Assembly: GCF_002939475.1 (NCBI RefSeq)
Contig: NZ_PKFQ01000001.1
Coordinates: 1,736,001-1,800,000, forward strand
DNA from: Streptomyces cinnamoneus
GTDB taxonomy: Bacteria; Actinomycetota; Actinomycetes; Streptomycetales; Streptomycetaceae
Reading direction: 5' to 3'
DNA length: 64,000 nucleotides
This document shows positions 28,275 through 35,829 of this stretch, one piece after another. The notes below the pieces were generated by a model, which saw nothing but the letters and a program-made list of their open reading frames with translations, had not been told where the DNA came from and did not search any database. Numbering within the stretch: the first letter of the stretch is position 1; each line of letters starts with the position of its first letter. The translations under genes and the position numbers were made by a program.

Positions 28275-30944
28275 GTGATCCCTGCCGACGCCCTCGAACG
28301 ACTGCCCGTACGGACCGCGCTGCCCGCCCTCACCCGCGCGTTGGACGAGCACGGCGCGGCGGTGCTGTGCGCGCCACCCGGTACGGGCAAGACGACGCTC
28401 GTCCCGCTGGTCCTGGCGGGACTGGCGGGGCCGCCGGGAGACGAGGCGCGCGACGCCGCCGAGCGGCCCGTGCGCCGGGTCGTGGTCGCCGAGCCGCGGC
28501 GCATCGCGGCGCGGGCCGCCGCGCGACGCATGGCCTGGCTGCTGGGCGAGGAGGTCGGCGGGAGGGTCGGTTTCACCGTCCGCGGCGAGCGGCGCGCCGG
28601 GCCCTCGACGGTGGTCGAGGTGGTCACGACCGGTGTGCTGCTGCAACGTCTCCAGCGCGACCCGGAGCTGGCCGGCGTGGACGCCGTGGTGCTCGACGAG
28701 TGCCACGAACGGCATCTGGACGCCGACACCGCCGCGGCCTTCCTCCTGGACGTACGGGCGGCCCTCCGGCCGGAGCTGCGGCTGGTCGCCGCCTCCGCCA
28801 CGACGGACGCGGAGGGCTGGGCCCGGCTGCTGGGCGGGGCGCCCGTCGTCGAGGCGCAGGGCGTGTCGCATCCCGTCGACGTGGTGTGGGCGCCCCCGGA
28901 GCGTCCGGTGCGGCCGCCGCACGGCATGCGGGTGGATCCCGTACTGCTGGAGCACGTGGCCGCGGTGGTGCGGCGGGCGCTGCGCGAGCGGGAGGGGGAC
29001 GTGCTGTGCTTCCTTCCCGGCGTCGGCGAGATCGGCCGGGTGGCGGGCCTGCTGGGCGGCGCACAGGGGCCGGGCGGCGCGGAGGTGCTCCAGGTGCACG
29101 GGCGGGCACCGGCCACCGTGCAGGACGCCGTGCTGGCGGGCGGCTCGGGCCGGCGCCGGGTGGTGCTGGCGACTTCCGTCGCGGAGTCGAGCCTGACCGT
29201 GCCGGGTGTGCGGATCGTGGTGGACGCGGGCCTGGCGCGCGAGCCGCGCACCGACCACGCCCGGGGGCTGAGCGCCCTCACGACCGTACGGGCGTCGCGG
29301 GCGGCCGCCCGGCAGCGCGCGGGCCGGGCGGGGCGTGAGGCGCCGGGGACGGTGTACCGCTGCTGGGCGGAGGCGGACGACGTGCGGCTGCCGGCGTTCC
29401 CGGCGGCCGAGATCACGGTGGCGGACCTGACCGCGTTCGCCCTCCAGGTGGCCTGCTGGGGTGATCCGGACGCGACGGGGCTGGCCCTCCTCGACGCGCC
29501 GCCGCCGGGTGCGCTGGCCGCGGCGCGCGGCGTCCTGACGGCCACGGGCGCGGTCGACGCGGTGGGGCGGCCCACGGACCGGGGCCGGCGCATGGCCCGC
29601 CTGGGCGTGCATCCCCGCCTGGCACGCGCCCTCCTGGACGGCGCTCGCGAGGTGGGCGCGCGCCGGGCGGCGGAGGTCGTGGCCCTGCTGAGCGAGGAGC
29701 CGCCGCGGGAGTACGGCGACGACCTGGCCGCCGCCTGGCGTTCCGCCCGCCGCGGGGGCGACGCCTACGGCGCCCGCTGGAAGGCCGAGGCCAAACGCCT
29801 GGAGAGCGCCGTGCGGAGCGCCTCCGGCGGGGCGGCGCCCGAGGCCCGCGGTCCGCAGCGGACGGAGGGGCCCGGGCAGCCGGCCGCTTCCGGCGCTGGA
29901 GGGGCGCGCGACGGCCTGTCCGCGCCGCAGGGCGGTTCGCGCTCCCCCGCCGGTTCCCCGCACGCCGACGACGCCGTCGCCGGGCTGATCGCCGCGCTCG
30001 CCTTCCCGGAGCGGGTGGCCCGGGCGCGGGGCGGAGAGTCCTACCTCATGGTGTCCGGCACCGGCGCCGGCCTGGGCGAGGGGTCACGGCTGCACAGCGC
30101 GCCCTGGCTCGCGATCGCGGTGGCGGACCGCCCGGTGACGGCGGCCTCCGCGCGGGTGCGGCTGGGTGCGGTGATCGACGAGGACACGGCGCGGGAGGCC
30201 GCCGGGGCGCTGTTCTCGGAGAGCGAGGAGGTGTGCTGGTCCGGGGAGCGGCGGGACGTCGTGGCGCGCCGGGTGGCGCGACTGGGCGCGGTGGAACTGA
30301 CGGCCGGGACGCTCGCCTCGCCGGACCCGTCCCTGGTGCGGGCCGCCCTGGTCGAGGGCCTGCGCCGGGAGGGGCTCGGGCTGCTGCGGTGGAGCCCGGA
30401 GGCGGTGGGCCTGCGGCAGCGGCTGGCGTTCCTGCGCCGGGAGCTGGGCGATCCGTGGCCCGACGTCTCGGACGAGGCGCTGCTCGGCCGGGCGGACGAC
30501 TGGCTGGGCTGGGAGCTGGACCGGGCCCGGCGGCGCGCCGATCTGGAGCGGCTGGACGCCGGCAAGGGTCTGGAGCGGCTGCTTCCGTGGGCGGGCGGTG
30601 AGGCCGCCCGGCTGGAGGAGCTGGCCCCGGAGCGCATCGAGGTGCCGAGCGGTTCGCGGATCCGCGTGGACTACGCGGGTGAGCAGCCCGTGCTGGCCGT
30701 CAAGCTGCAGGAGCTCTTCGGCATGCGGGAGACGCCGCGCTTGGCGGGCGGGCGCGTGCCCGTGCTCGTCCACCTGCTGTCGCCGGCGGGACGGCCGGCG
30801 GCGGTCACGGCGGACCTGGCGTCGTTCTGGCGGGACGGCTACCGGTCCGTACGGGCGGAGCTGCGCGGCCGGTACCCGCAGCACCCGTGGCCCGAGGACC
30901 CCTCCACGGCGACGGCGACGCGGCGCACCAACGCCAGGCGCTAG
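28275..30944 (+). CDS. hrpB: ATP-dependent helicase HrpB
   Basis: DEAH-family RNA/DNA helicase of 889 residues, GTG start at 28275. Motif I APPGTGKTTLVPLVL, Ia [18 protein letters not shown], motif II as DECHERHLD, motif III ASATTDAE, then IV-VI (VLATSVAESSLTVPGV; ARQRAGRAGREAPG). The C-terminal HrpB domain follows (RIEVPSGSRIRVDYAGEQPV with LQELFGMRETP). A Gly/Ala-rich insert about residues 515-560 is unusual but of low complexity. The physiological role of HrpB in Streptomyces is unclear; in other bacteria it is linked to RNA processing. A 12-bp-arm hairpin follows before the convergent gene at 31194. Confidence 0.95.
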   Translation: MIPADALERLPVRTALPALTRALDEHGAAVLCAPPGTGKTTLVPLVLAGLAGPPGDEARDAAERPVRRVVVAEPRRIAARAAARRMAWLLGEEVGGRVGFTVRGERRAGPSTVVEVVTTGVLLQRLQRDPELAGVDAVVLDECHERHLDADTAAAFLLDVRAALRPELRLVAASATTDAEGWARLLGGAPVVEAQGVSHPVDVVWAPPERPVRPPHGMRVDPVLLEHVAAVVRRALREREGDVLCFLPGVGEIGRVAGLLGGAQGPGGAEVLQVHGRAPATVQDAVLAGGSGRRRVVLATSVAESSLTVPGVRIVVDAGLAREPRTDHARGLSALTTVRASRAAARQRAGRAGREAPGTVYRCWAEADDVRLPAFPAAEITVADLTAFALQVACWGDPDATGLALLDAPPPGALAAARGVLTATGAVDAVGRPTDRGRRMARLGVHPRLARALLDGAREVGARRAAEVVALLSEEPPREYGDDLAAAWRSARRGGDAYGARWKAEAKRLESAVRSASGGAAPEARGPQRTEGPGQPAASGAGGARDGLSAPQGGSRSPAGSPHADDAVAGLIAALAFPERVARARGGESYLMVSGTGAGLGEGSRLHSAPWLAIAVADRPVTAASARVRLGAVIDEDTAREAAGALFSESEEVCWSGERRDVVARRVARLGAVELTAGTLASPDPSLVRAALVEGLRREGLGLLRWSPEAVGLRQRLAFLRRELGDPWPDVSDEALLGRADDWLGWELDRARRRADLERLDAGKGLERLLPWAGGEAARLEELAPERIEVPSGSRIRVDYAGEQPVLAVKLQELFGMRETPRLAGGRVPVLVHLLSPAGRPAAVTADLASFWRDGYRSVRAELRGRYPQHPWPEDPSTATATRRTNARR

Positions 30945-31131
30945 CCAGAAGGCGCTAGCCGGAAGGCGCCCTGCGGCCGGACCGGCCGTGGCACCCGGGC
31001 GGCGTCGGTGCCGGGGGGCGTGCGTGGGCGTGCGGCTACGGGCCGCGGCCTGAAGGGCAGCCGAGCCGGGCTGACGCACAGGACACCGCCTGCCGCGCGG
31101 CCGTCACCCGGACGGCACCCGGGGGCGGTGT

Positions 31132-31173
31132 CGTGCCGGCCGGGCAGAGGGCCTTGATGCGCCGGCCGGCACG
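31132..31173. terminator. bidirectional hairpin between hrpB and the 63-residue gene
   Basis: Arms of 12 bp (31132-31143 and 31162-31173, core GTGCCGGCCGG) with an 18-base loop lie between convergent stops at 30944 and 31194. Confidence 0.55.
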
Positions 31174-31193
31174 GGGACGGGCGTGGGGGGAGG

Positions 31194-31385
31194 TCAGGGG
31201 AGGTAGCGCTCGACGGCCGCCGCCCCCTGTTCCTCGATCAGGCGCTTGGCCCGTTCGATCCGCTCGGGCGTCACGTCGTGACCGGAGGCCATGACCAGGT
31301 CCTCGGGGTCGAAGGGCCGCTCGCCGCCGGTGTAGAGCCGGCTCGGCCTGGACGTTTTCGATGTGTCCTCGGGACTCTCCTTCAC
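31194..31385 (-). CDS. conserved small acidic/basic protein, unknown function
   Basis: 63 residues, GTG at 31385 overlapping the stop of the DUF3068 gene by 4 bp (GTGA), which implies coupling. A charged N-terminus (MKESPEDTSKTSRPSRLYTG) precedes FDPEDLVMASGHDVTPERIE and a final amphipathic helix RAKRLIEEQGAAAVERYLP. The strict overlap and the structured C-terminus argue that it is real although short. I do not recognise a domain. Last gene of the operon that begins with the 44-residue protein at 32554. Confidence 0.75.
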   Translation of the reverse strand: MKESPEDTSKTSRPSRLYTGGERPFDPEDLVMASGHDVTPERIERAKRLIEEQGAAAVERYLP

Positions 31386-32404
31386 GGCGAGCCTCCTCTG
31401 CTCAGCGCCCCCTCACCGGGGGCCGCCCGTTCGGGTTTCCCTCCATCGTGTGACAGTTCGGCGGCGCGTGCACGACGATCTCGGGCCTCCAGGACCAGGG
31501 AGAGGACGAGCAGGGCGCCGCCGAGGGCCAGGAAGCCCCAGGGCAGGTAGCTGGTGAGCAGGAGGACGAGCTGTCGCTGGGACTTCACGAGGGCGACGGT
31601 GGAGTCGACGTAGTCCGGGCGCATCTTCACATGGCCGGCGAAGGCGGTGATCGGCTTCTTCTCGGGGTGGCCGGTCCAGCGCATCTCCTCCTGGTGGACC
31701 TCTTCGCCGTTGACGGGGGCGCCGGTGGTGGGGTCCACCCAGAACATGCGTCTGGTGCTGTACCAGCGCTCCAGGCCGAGCGCCCGGACGGTGTCGGGGG
31801 TGATGCCGAGCGGGAGCCGCCGGGGCAGGGGCACCTCGGTCCAGGGGATCGTCTGCTCGAAGTAGTAGACACGCAGTCCGTGGAAGTCGCGGGTGCCGCG
31901 GTAGTGAATGGGCGCGGACGTGCGGGTCATCAGGTCGAAGTAGCGGTAGTCGCGCTTCTCGACGAGGAACGGCCATTTGAACTCGATGCCGTCGCGCCGC
32001 ACCGGGGTGCCGTCGACGTGCTCGCCGCCCGCGTGCACGGGCTGCTGGCTGTGGGCGTCGAAGACGTAGCGCTCGGGGATCTGCGAGACCATCGCGCCGT
32101 CGGGTCCGGCGGCGTGGGAGAGGGTGTCCCAGACGACGACGTCCCTGCCCGTCTCCTTCTTGACCTTGTTGGCCTCCTCCACGTTGCCCTTGAGGGTCTG
32201 GATCATGGTGAGGCGGGGGACCGTGCGGGGTTCGAGGGTGCCGTAGTCGATGAGGGTGGCGTCCTTGGCCTCCAGGACGACCGTCTGGTAGCGGCCCGCC
32301 GGGACCTTGGCCAGCCGGGGGAAGGCGTACCAGCGCAGCAGGGGCGACAGGGCGGCGAAGAAGACGGCGAGGGCCAGCAGCACCAGGCTCGCTCTGCGGC
32401 GCAT
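31382..32404 (-). CDS. DUF3068 (PorA-family) membrane protein
   Basis: 340 residues from the ATG at 32404. An N-terminal transmembrane helix (SLVLLALAVFFAALSPLLRW) is followed by a large extracytoplasmic domain (about 30-290) rich in beta strands, with YRYFDLMTRTSAPIHYRGTR and FWVDPTTGAPVNGEEVHQEE. A second helix lies at about 297-318 (LLTSYLPWGFLALGGALLVL), then a short basic tail. This is the DUF3068/PorA family seen across mycolate and non-mycolate actinobacteria; function is unknown, and porin activity should not be assumed in Streptomyces. It lies 15 bp after the 44-residue gene and overlaps the 63-residue gene, making a three-gene operon. Confidence 0.9.
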   Translation of the reverse strand: MRRRASLVLLALAVFFAALSPLLRWYAFPRLAKVPAGRYQTVVLEAKDATLIDYGTLEPRTVPRLTMIQTLKGNVEEANKVKKETGRDVVVWDTLSHAAGPDGAMVSQIPERYVFDAHSQQPVHAGGEHVDGTPVRRDGIEFKWPFLVEKRDYRYFDLMTRTSAPIHYRGTRDFHGLRVYYFEQTIPWTEVPLPRRLPLGITPDTVRALGLERWYSTRRMFWVDPTTGAPVNGEEVHQEEMRWTGHPEKKPITAFAGHVKMRPDYVDSTVALVKSQRQLVLLLTSYLPWGFLALGGALLVLSLVLEARDRRARAAELSHDGGKPERAAPGEGALSRGGSP

Positions 32405-32419
32405 GGCGGGTCCCTCCCG

Positions 32420-32554
32420 CTAGGGGTGTGCGGGGGCGGAGGTCAGCAGGGGCCTGGGGGAGGTCTCGCCCCGGGGCGGGCCGACGGCCGTGAGGGTCAG
32501 GACCAGGGCGAGGGCGGCGGCCAGTCCGACGGCCGCGGCGGCCAGTGCGCGCAT
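32420..32554 (-). CDS. SPW_0924-type 44-residue exported/membrane peptide
   Basis: Short gene missed by length-limited callers. ATG at 32554 with GGGAGG 7 bp upstream; stop TAG at 32420. The peptide starts MRALAAAAVGLAAALALVL, a single hydrophobic helix, and ends with a short Pro-rich tail (RPLLTSAPAHP). It matches my memory of the Streptomyces SPW_0924 family. It leads the operon with the DUF3068 protein 15 bp downstream, so it may be a signal-anchored subunit of the same membrane assembly; that is inference. Confidence 0.8.
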   Translation of the reverse strand: MRALAAAAVGLAAALALVLTLTAVGPPRGETSPRPLLTSAPAHP

Positions 32555-32637
32555 GCGGAGCCTCCCGGCGGGATCCCGACACCTGACGATGCGTCAGGAT
32601 CAGGGAACGGTAGCAACGCCGGACGGAGATGAGAACA

Positions 32638-32688
32638 ACGCGTCACGGCTCTTCTCCCCCCGTGCGGGGGAGAAGAGCCGTGACGCGT
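32638..32688. terminator. very long perfect hairpin after polA
   Basis: A 23-bp perfect inverted repeat (32638-32660 and 32666-32688) with a 5-base loop CGTGC. It is the longest stem noticed in this window. It lies 98 bp after the polA stop and 84 bp before the start of the 44-residue gene, so it ends the polA transcript. Confidence 0.9.
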
Positions 32689-32786
32689 ACCGGTGTCCCG
32701 GACCAGGGCCTCCGCGGTGACCCCGGCCGCCGGGGCGCGCCGCGCCGGGCGCTCGCCCGGACCGGCGGTGCCGCTGGTGCGGTCCG

Positions 32787-35630
32787 TCAGTGCGCGGCGG
32801 ACTCCCAGTCCCCGCCGACGCCCACCGACACGTCCAGCGGGGCGCGCAGCTCGACCGCGCCGGCCATCTCGCGCCGGACCAGCGTCTCGACCTTCTCGCG
32901 CTCGCCGGGAGCGATCTCCAGCACGATTTCGTCGTGCACCTGGAGGATCATCCGGGAGGTGAGCCCCTCGGCGGTCAGCGCCTCGGCCACCCGCAGCATC
33001 GCGACCTTGACGATGTCGGCGGCCGTGCCCTGGATCGGGGCGTTGAGGGCCATGCGCTCGGCCATCTCACGGCGCTGGCGGTTGTCGCTGTTGAGATCCG
33101 GGAGGTAACGGCGACGACCCATGATCGTCTCGGTGTAGCCCGTGGCGCGGGCCTCCTCGACGACGCGCTGGAGGTAGTCGCGCACCCCGCCGAACCGCTC
33201 GAAGAACGTGTCCATCAAACGGCGCGCCTCATCGGGCGCGATGTTCAGCTGCTGGGAGAGGCCGAAGGCGGACAGGCCGTAGGCCAGTCCGTACGACATC
33301 GCCTTGATCTTGCGGCGCATCTCGGGGTCGACCTCGCTCTTGGCGACGCCGAACACCTGGGAGGCGACGGTGGTGTGCAGGTCCTCGCCGGAGGTGAAGG
33401 CCTCGATCAGGCCCTCGTCCTCGGAGAGGTGGGCCATCACGCGCAGTTCGATCTGGCTGTAGTCGGCCGTCATCAGGGACTCATGGCCCTCACCGACGAC
33501 GAAACACCTGCGGATGCGGCTGCCGTCGGCGGTGCGCACCGGGATGTTCTGCAGGTTCGGGTCGGTGGACGAGAGCCGGCCGGTGGCCGCCACCATCTGG
33601 TTGAAGGTGGTGTGGATGCGGCCGTCCGCGGCGACGTTGTTGATCAGACCGTCGACGGTGGTGCGCAGCTTGGCGCGGTCACGGTGGCGCAGCAGGACGA
33701 CCGGGAGCTCGTTCTCCGTCTGGGCGGCGAGCCAGGCCAGCGCGTCGGCGTCGGTGGTGTAACCCGTCTTGATCTTCTTGGTCTTCGGCAGCCCGAGCTC
33801 GTCGAAGAGGACTTCCTGGAGCTGCTTGGGCGAGGAGAGGTTGAACTCCCGCCCGGCGGCGGCGTGCGCCTCCTTGACGGCCTGCTCCATCTCGCCCTGG
33901 TACTCCTCGGACAGCCGCTGCAGGCGCTCACGGTCGACCGCGATGCCTTCGCGCTCCATGGCGACCAGCAGGTCGCCGACCGGGAACTCCAGCTCGCGCA
34001 TGAGCTTCAGCGCACCGGTGCCGGCCAGCTTCCGCTCGTAGAACTGACCGAGGTCGAGCACGGCGCGGCCTTCGAGCATGAGCTTCTCGGCGGCGTCCTT
34101 GTCGCCTTCGCCGTCGAAGTCGAACGCCTGCTGCCCGGCGTCGGCCTTCTCGGGGTCGACGCGCGGCAGGACGCGGCCCAGCTTGTCCTCGACGAGGACC
34201 TCCAGCTCGGTGAGCTGGCGCTTGCCCTTGTTGAACCGCACCTTGCCGGCCCGCTTCTGCCGGTGGCGGTTGAGCGGGTCCGTCTCGAACAGCCGCGCCC
34301 CGGGCTCGTCCACATAGGCGGCGACCGCGGTGTCCATCGTGACGCCCGCCACGTTCCAGCCGCGCTCGGCGAAGACGCGCACGACCCGCTTGGCCATGTG
34401 GAGGACCTTGGGGCGGCCGGCGTCCGCCAGCCAGCCGGCGAAGGCCCGGTCGTCGCCCTCCGTCAGGTCCTGCGGCACGAACCAGCAGGCACGGCCGTCG
34501 GGCAGCGCGAGGGCCACCTCGTGGACGTCACCGCTGCCCAGCTTCCAGTCGTAGCCCGCGACGACCGCGGCCGGCACGTCCGCCGGGATGGCCGCCAGCC
34601 ACGGGGCCAGCTCGTCGGCGCCCAGCATGCGGCCGTCGAGCTCGATCTCGATCTCCTCCGCGGCCTCCTGCACGGCCGCCGCCGGGTCGGTGCCGTTCAG
34701 CCGGTCCCGCAGGCTCTTGTTGCGGATCTCCAGCTCGTCCAGCAGCTCGGTCAGGGCCGGCAGGTCGTAGGCCTCGCGGATCAGGCCCTCGGGGCCCGTG
34801 GACAGCTCGACGTCACGCACCATCTCCGTCAGACGGCGGTTGAGCTTGACCGCCTCCAGGTGATCGCGGAGGTTCTGCCCGGCCTTGCCCTTGACCTCCT
34901 CGACGCGCTCGACCAGCTCGGCGAACGAACCGAACTGGTTGATCCACTTCGCGGCCGTCTTCTCGCCCACGCCCGGGATGCCCGGGAGGTTGTCCGACGG
35001 GTCACCGCGCAGCGCCGCGAAGTCGGGGTACTGCGCCGGGGTCAGCCCGTACTTCTCCACGACCTTCTCGGGGGTGAATCGCGTGAGCTCCGAGACCCCC
35101 TTGGTCGGATACAGCACCGTGACGCTGTCGCTGACCAGCTGGAAGGAGTCCCGGTCGCCGGTGACGATCGCGACCTCGAAGCCCTTGGCCTCGGCCTGGG
35201 TGGCGAGCGTGGCGATCACGTCGTCGGCCTCGAAGCCGTCCACGGCGAAGCGCGGCACCTGCATGTGGTCCAGCAGCCGGCCGATCAGCTCCACCTGGCT
35301 CTTGAACTCGTCCGGCGTCTTCGACCGGGTCGCCTTGTACTCGGGGAACTCCTCCGAGCGCCAGGTCTTGCGCGAGACGTCGAACGCCACCGCGAAGTGC
35401 GTGGGCTGCTCGTCACGCAGCGTGTTGGCCAGCATCGACGCGAAGCCGTACACCGCGTTCGTGTGCTGCCCGGCGGACGTCGTGAAGTTCTCCACGGGCA
35501 GGGCGAAGAACGCCCGGTACGCCATGGAGTGCCCGTCCATCAGGAGCAGGCGGGGACGACCCCCCTCCGCCGCCTCGGCGCCGGTCGGGTCTTTCACTTC
35601 GGACGGTGTTTTCGATGCCTTTGCTGCCAC
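32787..35630 (-). CDS. polA: DNA polymerase I
   Basis: Repair and Okazaki-fragment polymerase of 947 residues from the GTG at 35630. The N-terminal 5'-3' nuclease shows LLLMDGHSMAYRAFFALP, VDGFEADDVIATLA and VTGDRDSFQLVSD. The middle domain is shaped like a 3'-5' exonuclease but lacks the DxE and HNxxYD motifs (it reads VVAGYDWKLGSG and LHMAKRVVRV), so proofreading is presumably absent, as known for actinobacterial PolA. The polymerase domain carries motif A ADYSQIELRVMAHL, motif B RRKIKAMSYGLAYGLSAFG and motif C LQVHDEIVLE. The gene is divergent from the FdhF/YdeP gene across 199 bp. A start at 35535 (LLLMDGHSMAY region) is too far downstream to keep the domain. Confidence 0.98.
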   Translation of the reverse strand: MAAKASKTPSEVKDPTGAEAAEGGRPRLLLMDGHSMAYRAFFALPVENFTTSAGQHTNAVYGFASMLANTLRDEQPTHFAVAFDVSRKTWRSEEFPEYKATRSKTPDEFKSQVELIGRLLDHMQVPRFAVDGFEADDVIATLATQAEAKGFEVAIVTGDRDSFQLVSDSVTVLYPTKGVSELTRFTPEKVVEKYGLTPAQYPDFAALRGDPSDNLPGIPGVGEKTAAKWINQFGSFAELVERVEEVKGKAGQNLRDHLEAVKLNRRLTEMVRDVELSTGPEGLIREAYDLPALTELLDELEIRNKSLRDRLNGTDPAAAVQEAAEEIEIELDGRMLGADELAPWLAAIPADVPAAVVAGYDWKLGSGDVHEVALALPDGRACWFVPQDLTEGDDRAFAGWLADAGRPKVLHMAKRVVRVFAERGWNVAGVTMDTAVAAYVDEPGARLFETDPLNRHRQKRAGKVRFNKGKRQLTELEVLVEDKLGRVLPRVDPEKADAGQQAFDFDGEGDKDAAEKLMLEGRAVLDLGQFYERKLAGTGALKLMRELEFPVGDLLVAMEREGIAVDRERLQRLSEEYQGEMEQAVKEAHAAAGREFNLSSPKQLQEVLFDELGLPKTKKIKTGYTTDADALAWLAAQTENELPVVLLRHRDRAKLRTTVDGLINNVAADGRIHTTFNQMVAATGRLSSTDPNLQNIPVRTADGSRIRRCFVVGEGHESLMTADYSQIELRVMAHLSEDEGLIEAFTSGEDLHTTVASQVFGVAKSEVDPEMRRKIKAMSYGLAYGLSAFGLSQQLNIAPDEARRLMDTFFERFGGVRDYLQRVVEEARATGYTETIMGRRRYLPDLNSDNRQRREMAERMALNAPIQGTAADIVKVAMLRVAEALTAEGLTSRMILQVHDEIVLEIAPGEREKVETLVRREMAGAVELRAPLDVSVGVGGDWESAAH

Positions 35631-35829
35631 GCCCCCGATCCTGCCACGGCCCACTGACAATCCCGACCGCCCCGAGCCACGGATCACCCTCCGCCATCCC
35701 CACCGTCCGACCCCCGTGACAGGATCGGCACCGCACGCACGACCGCGACGCGCCCACCGGCCGCGCCGCGCGGCCCGCGCACCACCGAGGCCACCCCGAG
35801 CACCACCGATCCGCTCAAGGGAGAGCGAC

